From an uncultured Bacilli bacterium (lineage in GTDB: Bacteria > Bacillota_I > Bacilli_A > ML615J-28 > CAG-313), in the NCBI GenBank assembly GCA_934140285.1, contig CAKPBI010000011.1:1-64000 (forward strand): a stretch of DNA of 64,000 nucleotides, in the 5' to 3' direction. The stretch's first letter is position 1. Each line of letters begins with the position of its first letter. A program made the position numbers and the translations under genes. Under the pieces are notes generated by a model, which did not search any database, was not told the DNA's origin, and worked only from the letters and a program-made list of their open reading frames with translations. Shown one piece after another: positions 44,458 through 54,142 of the stretch.

Positions 44458-44830
44458 AAAAGGAAGTATAAGTTATCTAAATATAATCTTTTTACTCATT
44501 ATGATGTTTTCGATTATTTCTCTTTGTTTAGTTAAAACGATAAGTATAATTCGTATGTCTAAAGACATCAAAAATTTAAGAATTCAAATGGAGGTGGAAA
44601 CTGCTAACTTTAATATGATGGAATCTACCTTTAATAATTCCACTTATAATAATAATTCAACAATTGATGATTTTTCAACCACATCTAAAATCATTGATGA
44701 TGATTTATATTTAGTTACTACCACTTACAATTTTCAAGAGACTTATACCATAAGTTATTATTTTAGAAAAATAGATAGTGGGTACAAAATAGAAATGAAA
44801 ACAGTAAGTGTGACAAGTTATGATAATTAA
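44450..44830 (+). CDS. Atypical minor pilin (ComGG/GspK-like)
   Basis: The 126-aa protein begins MREKGSISYLNIIFLLIMM. A basic leader and Gly precede a hydrophobic helix, but the Glu at +5 is missing, as in GspK/ComGG-type tip proteins. The soluble part is polar and Asn/Thr-rich (TFNNSTYNNNSTIDDFSTTS). It overlaps both neighbours (8 and 11 bases). The pilin-like assignment rests on position and N-terminus only. Confidence 0.65.
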   Translation: MREKGSISYLNIIFLLIMMFSIISLCLVKTISIIRMSKDIKNLRIQMEVETANFNMMESTFNNSTYNNNSTIDDFSTTSKIIDDDLYLVTTTYNFQETYTISYYFRKIDSGYKIEMKTVSVTSYDN

Positions 44831-46019
44831 GTATAAAGCCAAAAATCAAGATAATAAGAAAGTAAAAGGAATGGTTAAAGTTCAAAATATTGAAGTTTTT
44901 AATACTTTAATCACTAATGCCAATCTTACTTTAATTTCTTATAAAGAAGTAAAAAAGAAGTTAATAGTTTTTGAAGAAAAGATAAGTTACTTAGAACTTG
45001 CTAACTTTTCTAAAAAACTTAGTTTATTACTTTCAACTAAAATATCGTTAGATAGAGCTTTAGAGATAATAAATAAGACAACCCCACATGGAAGGTTAAA
45101 AACGCTAACTTTAATGATGGCTAAAGAAATCAAAAAAGGCAATCCTATGTCTTTAGTTCTTATGGAGTGTAATAATTATTTTCCCAGGTTTTTTATCTCA
45201 ATGATTAAGATTTCAGAAATTAATGGTAGTTTAGCAGAAACACTTAACTATTTAAATAATTATTATCGTACACTACACTTATCAAAACAAAAGATAATTG
45301 GTTCTTTAATCTACCCGTCTATTCTTTCTTTATTTACCATTTTAATTACTATATTATTACTATTTGTAATTATTCCTAGATTTAAACAAATCTATGATAG
45401 TATGAACATTGTAAAAATTCCTAAAATTACTCAAATCATCTTTAATCTATCTAGTTTTTGTCTTAATAACTATCTATGGATTATACTTAGTATTTGTTTA
45501 ATAATCTTAATATTAATTCTGATAGCTAATCAAAAAGAAAACTTAATGATGGATAAAATTAGATTAAAACTTCCCATTCATAAAAAGATAATAATGCCAC
45601 TGATCTATACAAAACTTATGTATGCCTTATGGATGATTAAAAGTCGAGGTGGTAATCTTGTTGATGGCCTAATAATGGTAAAAGACGTAATCAATAATAA
45701 AGTTATCAAAAAGAAACTTGAAATAATTCATGAGGATTTAAAATGTGGTAAATACTTATCAACTTCTATGGAAAAAGTAAAAGTCTTTACTCCGATGATT
45801 ACTGATTTAATTAAAATAGGTGAAAAAACTAATAGCATCGAAGAAACTTTAAAGATTTTAGGAGAATATTATGAAAACGAAAGTAAGGAACTATTAAATA
45901 GATTATCGCAATTTATTGAACCCATAATTATTGTATTGATTGCAATAATTGTAGGTGTCATCATTTTATCGGTATTTTTACCAATGTTTGGAGTTATGGA
46001 TCAAATAATAGGTGAGTAA
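44820..46019 (+). CDS. Pilus inner-membrane platform protein (PilC/ComGB/GspF)
   Basis: The 399-aa protein has two T2SSF domains (about 55-180 and 255-380) with three membrane helices (near 165-190, 215-240 and 370-395). ELANFSKKLSLLLSTKISLD is the characteristic start of domain 1, and LWMIKSRGGNLVDGLIMVKD of domain 2. The N-terminus (MIIKYKAKNQDNKKVKGMVK) matches the short leader domain of the family. It recruits the assembly ATPase encoded 1 base downstream. Confidence 0.9.
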   Translation: MIIKYKAKNQDNKKVKGMVKVQNIEVFNTLITNANLTLISYKEVKKKLIVFEEKISYLELANFSKKLSLLLSTKISLDRALEIINKTTPHGRLKTLTLMMAKEIKKGNPMSLVLMECNNYFPRFFISMIKISEINGSLAETLNYLNNYYRTLHLSKQKIIGSLIYPSILSLFTILITILLLFVIIPRFKQIYDSMNIVKIPKITQIIFNLSSFCLNNYLWIILSICLIILILILIANQKENLMMDKIRLKLPIHKKIIMPLIYTKLMYALWMIKSRGGNLVDGLIMVKDVINNKVIKKKLEIIHEDLKCGKYLSTSMEKVKVFTPMITDLIKIGEKTNSIEETLKILGEYYENESKELLNRLSQFIEPIIIVLIAIIVGVIILSVFLPMFGVMDQIIGE

Positions 46020-46020
46020 A

Positions 46021-47625
46021 ATGAAATTTAACGAAATGATAACCAAAATTATTAATCGTAAGTTTAAATATCTAAAAGGAATAAAAAGTAATACTTTTTT
46101 AGATCTTTACTTAAAAGAAAATAATCTAATTAAAGATGATGATCTTTCCTTATTATATAGTGAACTGTTAAACCTCCCACTTTACAAAGGTTCAACAAAT
46201 AAAAAAACACTGGTAGAGATGATCAGTTTAGATTTAATGGAAAAAACTAAAACTATTTATTATGAAAATGATGATTCAGTCATTGTTTTAACTACTAATC
46301 CTTTAGATAACAATATTGATGAAAATTTAATAACTATTGATAAAGAAACAATAATTAATATAATTACCGAAACTGAGTTTCAAAATCTCTTTAAAATAAT
46401 TAAGTATAATCAAGTTGATTTAACATATGCTTTGGTTACTCCAGAAATTCCGGTTATTAAAGAAGAAGAAAAGATAGCTTATGAAGATGTTAAAGTATCT
46501 GTAAATGTTCAACTTGTAAATAAGTGGTTAAATAAGGCTATTATTCTTGGGGCTAGTGATATTCACCTTGAACCTGGAGAAGAATATTGTTTAATTAGAA
46601 TTAGAGTTGATGGAAAACTTATTATTATGGAAAAAATAATTAAAGGGATGTATGATGAGTTAGTTTCAAGAATTAAGATTATGTCAAATCTCGATATTAC
46701 TCAAAAATTACTACCCCAAGATGGAAAGTTTACATACCTCTTAAATGATAAAAAGTATGATATTAGAACAAGTACCATTAATACCGTCTTTGGTGAAAAA
46801 GTTGTATTAAGGGTATTAGAAAATAAAACGATAAAAAATGACTTTTCTATTTTACAGTACACTAAAGAAGAAGAAGCAAAGATTAAAAATCTTTTAAAAA
46901 GTGATAATGGCGTAATTCTAGTTACTGGTCCAACCGGAAGTGGTAAGACCACTACTCTTTATACTTTTTTATCGGAGTTAAAAAGTGATGAAACCAATAT
47001 TGTTACTCTTGAAGATCCGGTAGAATACACTATTCCTGGGATTAATCAAGTCCAAGTAAATCATGCCATTGGACTAGGTTTTAATAAGATGTTACGTAAT
47101 ATTTTAAGACAAGATCCTAACGTAGTGATGATTGGTGAAATAAGAGATGAGGAGACAGCTCAAATGGCGATGCGTTCAGCTATTTCTGGACTTCTTGTAT
47201 TATCAACAATTCACACTAACTACGCAGTAGGTACGATTATTCGCCTTCTTGATATGGGGATCCCTAAATATTTGGTTTCATCAGCGGTCAGGGGGATAAT
47301 TTCTCAAAAATTAGTAAGAAAGTTATGCCCAAAATGTAAAAAAGAAATTAAACTAACAAATGAGGAAAAAAGCCAAAAAGGGCTAATAGAAGATACAAAG
47401 ATATACGTGAAAGGAGGGTGTGAAGAATGCTATTACACGGGGTATAGTGGAAGAATCTTATTAAGTGAAATTCTTATTTTTGATGATAAAATTAAAAGTA
47501 TGATTTTCCATGATTATGATGAAAATGAACTAAAAAAATATGTTCAAACCAAGATGGTCACTTTAGACCAAAAACTAAAAAAAGCAATTTCTTTAGGAAT
47601 TGTTTCATTTGAAGAAATTAAATAG
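46021..47625 (+). CDS. Pilus assembly ATPase (PilB/GspE type)
   Basis: The 534-aa secretion ATPase has an N-terminal about 150-residue GspE-N-like domain, then LGASDIHLEPGEEYCLIRIR, Walker A GPTGSGKTTTLY (about 300-311), an Asp box (LEDPVEY), Walker B (RQDPNVVMIGEIRDEETA), a His box (STIHTN) and a tetracysteine zinc motif (CPKCKKEI and CEEC) in the C-domain. The full-length N-domain and zinc motif make it closer to PilB/GspE than to the shorter ComGA. It drives pilus extension. ATG 46021 is preferred over GTG 46012, which forms part of the Shine-Dalgarno ggtgag. No PilT retraction ATPase is in the window. Confidence 0.93.
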   Translation: MKFNEMITKIINRKFKYLKGIKSNTFLDLYLKENNLIKDDDLSLLYSELLNLPLYKGSTNKKTLVEMISLDLMEKTKTIYYENDDSVIVLTTNPLDNNIDENLITIDKETIINIITETEFQNLFKIIKYNQVDLTYALVTPEIPVIKEEEKIAYEDVKVSVNVQLVNKWLNKAIILGASDIHLEPGEEYCLIRIRVDGKLIIMEKIIKGMYDELVSRIKIMSNLDITQKLLPQDGKFTYLLNDKKYDIRTSTINTVFGEKVVLRVLENKTIKNDFSILQYTKEEEAKIKNLLKSDNGVILVTGPTGSGKTTTLYTFLSELKSDETNIVTLEDPVEYTIPGINQVQVNHAIGLGFNKMLRNILRQDPNVVMIGEIRDEETAQMAMRSAISGLLVLSTIHTNYAVGTIIRLLDMGIPKYLVSSAVRGIISQKLVRKLCPKCKKEIKLTNEEKSQKGLIEDTKIYVKGGCEECYYTGYSGRILLSEILIFDDKIKSMIFHDYDENELKKYVQTKMVTLDQKLKKAISLGIVSFEEIK

Positions 47626-47636
47626 GGGGATAAAAA

Positions 47637-48011
47637 ATGAAAAAACAAAAAAAAGAACATGGATTTACCCTAGTAGAATTACTAGTGGTAGTTGCGATTA
47701 TGGGGATTATGGGAACATTACTTGTTACTAACTATTCAAAGTATATTGATAAGAGTAAACAAACATTGGTTAACCAACAATTAAATGAAATTGTTAAAAC
47801 CTTTGAAGTAGCCTTTGTTGAAGGTGAAACTTTCAAAAGTAAAGAATTAAAGAGCTTTAAGAATATGGAATTAACTAATGTTGATGTAACAGAAGCTTAC
47901 AAATCTCTTGTACCAAATGGTCTTCCAACTGGTGCTAGCTTGACTTTATCAGGTGGCAAACTTACCTATACCCAAGATTCAAGGTCAGCTGTTTACAATT
48001 ATAGTTTATAA
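47637..48011 (+). CDS. Major pilin-like protein (ComGC/GspG type)
   Basis: The 124-aa protein has leader MKKQKKEHG followed by FTLVELLVVVAIMGIMGTLL with Glu at +5, the classic class III signal and transmembrane helix. The soluble domain is about 90 residues, with an alpha helix (SKQTLVNQQLNEIVKTFEVA) and a short beta end. The strong ggggga Shine-Dalgarno and the last position before a terminator suit the most abundant subunit. Whether it builds a DNA-uptake pseudopilus or an adhesive pilus is not decidable. Confidence 0.9.
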   Translation: MKKQKKEHGFTLVELLVVVAIMGIMGTLLVTNYSKYIDKSKQTLVNQQLNEIVKTFEVAFVEGETFKSKELKSFKNMELTNVDVTEAYKSLVPNGLPTGASLTLSGGKLTYTQDSRSAVYNYSL

Positions 48012-48013
48012 TA

Positions 48014-48050
48014 AAAACCCTCTCTTTTTAGATAAAAGAGGGGGTTTATT
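48014..48050. terminator. Bidirectional terminator
   Basis: Stem aaaccctctctttt / aaaagagggggttt between the pilus operon and the convergent aro operon. Confidence 0.93.
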
Positions 48051-48839
48051 TTATAGATATTGATGTTTTTTTAATTCTTCAATTAAGAGTTTGGCTTGTT
48101 CAAGCGTTAAAGCTTGTTCACCATCACTCAAAGCGAGCTTTGGATCATTGTGGACTTCAACGATTATTCCATCAGCTTGGACACTAAATGAAGCAAGACT
48201 TAAAGGAAGTACTAGTTCACTATGTCCCATCGCATGAGAAGGGTCAGTGATAATCGGAATTTGGTAGTGGGATTTAATGATCGCAACAGCTCCAAGATCA
48301 AGGATATTTCGTGTTGCGGGGTCAAAGGTTCTAACTCCCCTTTCACAAAGAATTAAGTTTTGATTACCACCTTTTAAAATATATTCTGCTGCACACAAGA
48401 ATTCTTCTAAAGTATTTCCAAAGCCTCTTTTTAAAAGAATAGGCTTAGAAAGGGTACCTAGTTTTTTTAGAAGTTCAAAGTTTTGCATGTTTCTAGCACC
48501 TACTTGGATAATATCTGCAACTTCAAGCATTTCATGTAAGTATTCAGTTGAGGTGATTTCCGTTACAATCTTTAAATCATATTTTTTCTTGATTTCTTGT
48601 AGCATGGTTAGTCCTTTAATTCCTAGACCATGAAAGTCATAAACAGAAGTACGAGGTTTAAAGGCTCCAGCTCTAAAGAACTTTATGCCATTTTCTTTTA
48701 AGAATTTAGCAATAACGTCTAGTTGTTCCATTGATTCAACAGCACAAGGTCCCATAATGATGAGCTTTTCACTATTTTCTAATCCTAAGTTCTTTAAAGT
48801 AGGGTAAGAATAACTATCTACTAGTGGATGATTACTCAT
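48051..48839 (-). CDS. aroF: 3-deoxy-7-phosphoheptulonate synthase (DAHP synthase, type I beta)
   Basis: First enzyme of the shikimate pathway (phosphoenolpyruvate plus erythrose-4-phosphate). The 262-aa single-domain form has IIMGPCAVESMEQL, FRAGAFKPRTSVYDFHGLG, LLKRGFGNTLEEF and TDPSHAMGHSEL, the metal and substrate sites of the KDO8P-like subfamily. There is no N-terminal ACT-like or chorismate-mutase extension, so feedback control by either is not built in here. It is the last gene of the operon, overlapping aroQ by 8 bases, with aaaggag before ATG. Confidence 0.94.
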   Translation of the reverse strand: MSNHPLVDSYSYPTLKNLGLENSEKLIIMGPCAVESMEQLDVIAKFLKENGIKFFRAGAFKPRTSVYDFHGLGIKGLTMLQEIKKKYDLKIVTEITSTEYLHEMLEVADIIQVGARNMQNFELLKKLGTLSKPILLKRGFGNTLEEFLCAAEYILKGGNQNLILCERGVRTFDPATRNILDLGAVAIIKSHYQIPIITDPSHAMGHSELVLPLSLASFSVQADGIIVEVHNDPKLALSDGEQALTLEQAKLLIEELKKHQYL

Positions 48840-49275
48840 GTTGATTCTCCTTTTTATAAAAGTATTCTAAGGCTTCAAGATATCCATCAAAGCCTTTACC
48901 ATAGATTGATTTAACACAAACATCTTTAATTAAAGATATTTTTCTAAAATCTTCACGCTCTAAGATATTAGATAGGTGAACTTCAATAGTTGGAATCATC
49001 ACACTGGAGATTGCATCGCGAATAGCTACTGAATAATGGGTATAACCACCAGGATTAATGATGATGCCGTCATACTTGTTAAAGTAGGCTTCTTGAATAT
49101 AATCAATGATTAATCCTTCATGATTAGTTTGTCTAATATCTAAATTAATATTTCGTTTTGCTCCTTCTTGATTTAAGAAATTAGTTAAATCATCATAGGT
49201 TTTACTGCCGTAAACACTTGGTTCTCTAATTCCTAAAAAATTAAGATTGGGACCATTAATTATTAAAATTTTCAT
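48832..49275 (-). CDS. aroQ: 3-dehydroquinate dehydratase, type II
   Basis: The 147-aa dodecamer-forming enzyme has ILIINGPNLNFLGIREPSVY (catalytic Tyr and Arg region), NPGGYTHYSVAIRDAI (base-stabilising His and substrate site) and EVHLSNILERE. It converts dehydroquinate to dehydroshikimate, step 3. It overlaps the genes on both sides. Confidence 0.95.
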   Translation of the reverse strand: MKILIINGPNLNFLGIREPSVYGSKTYDDLTNFLNQEGAKRNINLDIRQTNHEGLIIDYIQEAYFNKYDGIIINPGGYTHYSVAIRDAISSVMIPTIEVHLSNILEREDFRKISLIKDVCVKSIYGKGFDGYLEALEYFYKKENQHE

Positions 49276-50752
49276 ATTTTAGTTTGTCCTTTATTATTTT
49301 GATTATTTCATCAATGTTATCAGTTGTAATTGTAATGTCACTATAAAGATTATATAGATTAATTCTTTCTTGATATTTTTTAATTAAATCATTTTTATTT
49401 GAAGTAAGTGGTCTAGTATTATCAATACGACTAATTATTGTATCAAGGGGAGTATCTAAATGAACAATTAATCCATTTTGTGATAAAAGAAGAAGATTGT
49501 TTTTATCTAAGATCGCTCCTCCTCCAGTCGCAATCACGACATGATTTAAGGTAGAAAGCTTTTTAATCAAAGATGATTCAAAATATCTAAAATCAGCTTC
49601 ACTTAAACCACGTTTTAAAAGATCAGATAAACCTAGTCCCATATCTTCTAAAATTAAATCAGTATCAAAAAATTCATAACCTAGTTTTTCAGAAATCATT
49701 TTACCAACAGTTGTTTTACCACTAAATGGCATACCAATTAAAACAATGTTTCTTGTTTTTTGTCTTAGAATTTCATAAATATCACTAACACTGGTTTCTA
49801 CATGATTCTTAAGACCATGATATGACTTAAATAATTCTTCACTAATTTTAGCTTGAACAATTAACATCCAAAGTCCATCATAGTATTTTATGTCCTTATT
49901 ATATAAGGTAAGAATGGAACGCTCAGGATTATAGTTAACATCAATGATTGTTTTAAGGGATTTAATCATTCTAGTATTAACAAGAGGTGAGACTTCAAGA
50001 TTAGGATAAACATTATAACTTGTCGCATTAATTAAGATATCAAAGTCGTAGTTTGTGATACTATTTAAGGGAAGTTCAGTTGTTAAACGGGGATGTCTTA
50101 CAAAATGCATTATGTTTGTAGCCATCATATCAGTAAGAACTAAGTTAATCGTCTTAGAGGTATTCCCTCCTCCAATTAAAGCAATTCTTTGTCCTTTTAC
50201 TTCAATATTATAATGTTCAAGTAAACTCTTAAATCCTTGATAATCAGTGTTAAAGCCATATAGTAAATTATCTTTTTTAATAATGGTATTAACTATACCG
50301 ATTTTTTTTGATACATCATCAACTTTATCACAGGCGTTATAAGCCTTTTCTTTATAAGGATTTGTAATGTTAATGCCTAAAAAATCTTTTTTTAGGATTT
50401 CCTCAAAAGAAGAAGTAGAAAAAAGTTGATAGTTAAGATTTCCAAGCATTTGATGAATTTCTTTAGATAGACTATAATCAAGTCTTTTTCCAACTAGGAA
50501 ATACTTAATTTGTAAGTCCTTACTTAGTTTGAATATTTCTTCATAAACTTTTTCCAGACTTTCCTTATTTATGTAAGGATTACATTTATTTAGGATTTCT
50601 CGTTCACGTTCTCTATTTGAAATGTTAAGAGATGAAGATGTGGCCTTAAGATTGCCAATTTTTTTTGATACTTCAAATCTTTTTTCAAGCAACTTCATGA
50701 TTTCATCATCAAGAACATCTAATTCATGTCTTAGATTATCGATGTTTTTCAT
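49256..50752 (-). CDS. Trifunctional chorismate mutase / shikimate dehydrogenase / shikimate kinase
   Basis: The 498-aa fusion has three domains. Residues 1-80 are an AroQ-class chorismate mutase (LRHELDVLDDEIMKLLEKRF, then a KIGNLK region). Residues 83-330 are AroE, with FLGINITNPYKEKA (K134 catalytic), IGIVNTI, YGFNTDYQGF (D170 catalytic), a Gly-rich GGGNTSK NADP site and INATS. Residues 334-498 are AroK, with Walker A GMPFSGKTT (340-348), FFDTDLILED (D363, D365), and GGGAI. It therefore joins steps 4 and 5 with the branch-point mutase that acts after aroC. AroE-AroK or mutase-AroE pairings occur elsewhere, but all three in one chain is uncommon as far as I know. Confidence 0.9.
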   Translation of the reverse strand: MKNIDNLRHELDVLDDEIMKLLEKRFEVSKKIGNLKATSSSLNISNREREREILNKCNPYINKESLEKVYEEIFKLSKDLQIKYFLVGKRLDYSLSKEIHQMLGNLNYQLFSTSSFEEILKKDFLGINITNPYKEKAYNACDKVDDVSKKIGIVNTIIKKDNLLYGFNTDYQGFKSLLEHYNIEVKGQRIALIGGGNTSKTINLVLTDMMATNIMHFVRHPRLTTELPLNSITNYDFDILINATSYNVYPNLEVSPLVNTRMIKSLKTIIDVNYNPERSILTLYNKDIKYYDGLWMLIVQAKISEELFKSYHGLKNHVETSVSDIYEILRQKTRNIVLIGMPFSGKTTVGKMISEKLGYEFFDTDLILEDMGLGLSDLLKRGLSEADFRYFESSLIKKLSTLNHVVIATGGGAILDKNNLLLLSQNGLIVHLDTPLDTIISRIDNTRPLTSNKNDLIKKYQERINLYNLYSDITITTDNIDEIIKIIKDKLKYENFNN

Positions 50753-51812
50753 TTTCCATCACCATCTCTAAAACTGCATAGTATGTAAGAGCGTTGATAA
50801 CATGTAAAGCACGATGAACAAACGTAACATCATGACGTCCTATAGTTGTAACGCTAATATTTTCTTTTCTTTTTACATCAATCGAATTAACTGGTTTTGA
50901 AAAACTAGCAGGGGCACGAAGAATAGTGGTAAAATTTACTATATTACCATTAGTTATGCCACCATTAATTCCCCCTTGATGATTGGAAGCAAAAGTTACT
51001 TTATCATTAACATAGGCCATTTCATCAATCATTTTAGACCCAGATTTAACCGCAAGATCAAGTCCATCACCAAATAATAATCCTTTTACGCCGGGAATGG
51101 AAAATAAAAGATGAGAAAGAATACTTTCAAAACTATCAAAGAAAGGTTCCCCAAGGGCAGGAGGCAGATTCAAAATGAAGGTTTCAACCATCCCCCCTAA
51201 GGTTTCATTGTTATTTCTGGCTTTTTTGATGGTATCAAGCATAGTCTTTTTCGCTCTTTCATCAAGAACCGGGAAATCAACATCAATAAGTTTTAATAAA
51301 GATGCTTCGGTAATATCTTTAGAAGAAGTCTTATCAACAACATCTTTAATCCCTTTAATACGGGAAATAACCGTAATATTTTGTTCTTTTAAAATGCTTT
51401 TACAAATTGAACCAAGAATAACTAAAACCGCAGTTAGTCGGCCACTTGAAGTTCCACCACCTCGATAATCGGCAGCCCCATCAAATTTTACATAGTATGG
51501 GTAGTCCGCATGACTTGGTCTAATGATTCCTTCTGTATAGGCGGAGTCATCAACATTCATATTAGGAATTATAATTGTAAGAGGGGCACCAGTAGTTTGG
51601 TTATTAAAGTAACCACTGATGATTTGATACTTGTTTTCTTCAACTCTTGGAGTTGAAATAGAAGAAGTTCCTTGGCGATTAGCTAGGGCTTTTTTAATGT
51701 CATCCTCATCTAAGGTAAGTTTTGGAGGAAGTCCATCAATAGTAAGCCCAATAACGCTACCATGTGATTCACCAAAAAGGGATATTCTAATATTCTTTCC
51801 AAAATTGTTCAT
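50736..51812 (-). CDS. aroC: Chorismate synthase
   Basis: Last common step: it converts 5-enolpyruvylshikimate-3-phosphate to chorismate using reduced FMN. The 358-aa protein has GESHGSVIGLTIDGLPPKL, HADYPYYVKFDGAADYRGGG followed by TSSGRLTA, and RHDVTFVHRALHVI with its signature Arg/His. It overlaps aroB by 26 bases and the fusion gene by 17. Confidence 0.96.
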   Translation of the reverse strand: MNNFGKNIRISLFGESHGSVIGLTIDGLPPKLTLDEDDIKKALANRQGTSSISTPRVEENKYQIISGYFNNQTTGAPLTIIIPNMNVDDSAYTEGIIRPSHADYPYYVKFDGAADYRGGGTSSGRLTAVLVILGSICKSILKEQNITVISRIKGIKDVVDKTSSKDITEASLLKLIDVDFPVLDERAKKTMLDTIKKARNNNETLGGMVETFILNLPPALGEPFFDSFESILSHLLFSIPGVKGLLFGDGLDLAVKSGSKMIDEMAYVNDKVTFASNHQGGINGGITNGNIVNFTTILRAPASFSKPVNSIDVKRKENISVTTIGRHDVTFVHRALHVINALTYYAVLEMVMENEKHR

Positions 51813-52809
51813 TTGTTAACTCCTCCTTTCGGTAAGTTTTAAGTTTGCTTTGGCCGATTTCTATTATATCTAACATTGTAATAGTACTTTTGGTGGCTTT
51901 TTTATCTGAATTAAGTAATTTAACATAATCTAGATGTGGAATTGCTATTTCAAGTAATTGGTATTTTTTTAATACTTCAGTGATTATTTTATTAATCTTT
52001 TCATTATTGTTTTCAGCGATCATCCCAAGAGCTACAGCGTGTCCATGAGAAATCGTAAAACTAGAGTTTGATTCAATGATATGACCAATAGTATGACCAA
52101 AATTTAAAGTATGACGGATTGCTTGATCAAATTCATCTAATTCTACATAAGCTATTTTAAGTTTGATTGCTTCATCAATTAGATAGATAATCTCGTCATT
52201 ATTTATATAGTAAGATAAATCATGATGAGATAAGACATCAAATAAAAGGGAAGAAGAAGTAATACCAATCTTAATGATTTCGGAAAATCCATTTTGGTAT
52301 TCTTTTAAAGTGTTAGTCTTTAAAAACATTGTATCAATAAAAATCTCCGTTGGGTGATAGAACATCCCAATTTGATTTTTTAAATAGTTAAAGTTTACAC
52401 CACATTTTCCACCAAGACTAGCATCGACCATTCCTGTTAGGGTTGTTGGAATGCTGATGTAAGGTACTCCCCTGAGGTATGTTCCTGCTACCATTCCTGA
52501 TAGGTCAGTTACGACCCCACCACCGATGGCGATAAGACAATCATTTTTATGAAATGATACGCCATTTAATTCTTCAATAATTTGAAGATAGTTTTCCATT
52601 GATTTTGAGGCTTCCCCATTTGGAATGATATACTTACCTAAAAGATTAGGAATAGTATCAATTAAATCTTGATATAATCCATCAACAATATCATCGGTTA
52701 TTATAAAATAACGAAGACTATCATCTAAGATTTCCCAATTATTATCAATAAAGTTAGACCCAGTTCTAATACATGGGGATATAGTGTGTGTTTTAAAATT
52801 TATAATCAT
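51787..52809 (-). CDS. aroB: 3-dehydroquinate synthase
   Basis: Step 2, NAD- and metal-dependent. The 340-aa protein has IAIGGGVVTDLSGMVAGTYL, SIPTTLTGMVDASLGGKCGV and the metal-binding HTLNFGHTIGHIIE. It starts inside the aroA stop codon (ATGA overlap at 52806-52809), so it is coupled to aroA. Confidence 0.95.
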   Translation of the reverse strand: MIINFKTHTISPCIRTGSNFIDNNWEILDDSLRYFIITDDIVDGLYQDLIDTIPNLLGKYIIPNGEASKSMENYLQIIEELNGVSFHKNDCLIAIGGGVVTDLSGMVAGTYLRGVPYISIPTTLTGMVDASLGGKCGVNFNYLKNQIGMFYHPTEIFIDTMFLKTNTLKEYQNGFSEIIKIGITSSSLLFDVLSHHDLSYYINNDEIIYLIDEAIKLKIAYVELDEFDQAIRHTLNFGHTIGHIIESNSSFTISHGHAVALGMIAENNNEKINKIITEVLKKYQLLEIAIPHLDYVKLLNSDKKATKSTITMLDIIEIGQSKLKTYRKEELTNEQFWKEY

Positions 52810-54059
52810 TTAATCACCTCATATTTTAGACCAATGGTTGAAATTAATTGTAAAAAGTCAGGACATGACTTATTTAGTGCTTCAACATTATCAATAATTA
52901 ATGGTTCTTTAAACTTACTTGATATACTTATAACCATCATTATTAAGCGGTGGTCATTAGGAAGACTAATTGATGAAACGTTATCTAAGTAAGGTTTACC
53001 GATTATTTCAATTTTTCCTTCTTTCATGGTGATACTACCACCAAGTTTTGTTAGAATATTGATAGTTTCAGTTAATCTATCTACTTCCTTATTATATAGT
53101 TTACTAAAACCAGTAAGCATACTAACTCCTTTAGATACAGCCGAAATCCCCATAATGAGAGGAGCAACATCAATGAGATTAGTAACATCAATGGTTTGAT
53201 TTACTAAAGAAGATGAAGAGATAGTAATAAAATCATTACCAGTCGTGATGTTTCCATGCATTTTTGTTAAAACATCGATTAAATGAAGATCTCCTTGAAG
53301 AGATTTTAAATTAACATTAGTAATTTTTAAATCCCCATTTAATGCCCCCATACATAAGAAGTTTCCCATTAGGGAAAGGTCTTTTTCAATATAAAAATCA
53401 TAATTAAAGTTATAATTTTTACGAGATACAATTTCTATATTGTTTTCCTTTAAAACATAATCTATTTTAAATCCATATTTATTTAAAGTATCAATGGTCA
53501 TTAAATTATAATTATTTAATTCCGTTGTTTTAATAATAACTTTAACCATGGAAGTTAAGGCTTGTAACATAATAAAACCACTAATATACTGGGTTGTTAA
53601 GTTATCACTTAATCGTACAATATTATTAAAGTTTTTGGTAATGGTTATTTTATTTTCTTCATAAGAATATAAAAAATTAGGATCCTCCGTATTTTTAATT
53701 CTTGTAAGTAGGCGATTACTTGTTTTAATTGTTACTTGGTTATAGAAATAACAAAGAAGAGGTACAAGCATCCTAAGAGTGGTACCTGATTCATTTATTT
53801 CCAAATCTTCATTTAGACGTTTTAATAAAGGGTGGGGGAAGACTTCCATTATTTTATCTCTATAATTATAATTAAAATTAGTTCCAAGTATCGATAAAAC
53901 ATTCATTGTTTCTTTAATATCATCATTTAGATCAAAATTATAGATTGTTGATTTTTTGTTTAGAAATGCGGCGACAATTAATGCTCGATGTTCATAACTT
54001 TTAGATCCTCTTAAGTCAACTTGTCCTTGTACATAACTTGGATATAATTTAATTTTCAT
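52806..54059 (-). CDS. aroA: 5-enolpyruvylshikimate-3-phosphate synthase
   Basis: Step 6, the glyphosate-target enzyme. The 417-aa protein has GSKSYEHRALIVAAF (shikimate-3-phosphate site; the usual Ile-Ser/Thr after GSKS is Tyr-Glu) and INESGTTLRMLVPLL in place of the common LGNAGTAMR region, which looks like the class II-type variant. The C-terminal active-site loop is DVAPLIMGISAVSKG. ATG 54059 follows aagggtg; an ATG at 54083 would include that site. It is the first gene of the operon. Confidence 0.92.
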   Translation of the reverse strand: MKIKLYPSYVQGQVDLRGSKSYEHRALIVAAFLNKKSTIYNFDLNDDIKETMNVLSILGTNFNYNYRDKIMEVFPHPLLKRLNEDLEINESGTTLRMLVPLLCYFYNQVTIKTSNRLLTRIKNTEDPNFLYSYEENKITITKNFNNIVRLSDNLTTQYISGFIMLQALTSMVKVIIKTTELNNYNLMTIDTLNKYGFKIDYVLKENNIEIVSRKNYNFNYDFYIEKDLSLMGNFLCMGALNGDLKITNVNLKSLQGDLHLIDVLTKMHGNITTGNDFITISSSSLVNQTIDVTNLIDVAPLIMGISAVSKGVSMLTGFSKLYNKEVDRLTETINILTKLGGSITMKEGKIEIIGKPYLDNVSSISLPNDHRLIMMVISISSKFKEPLIIDNVEALNKSCPDFLQLISTIGLKYEVIK

Positions 54060-54142
54060 TTTTTCACCCTTAAAATTAGTCATAATTTCATAATAATATA
54101 TTATATTATACTACAAAGGATAAAAAAAGGAAAGTGAAAAAA

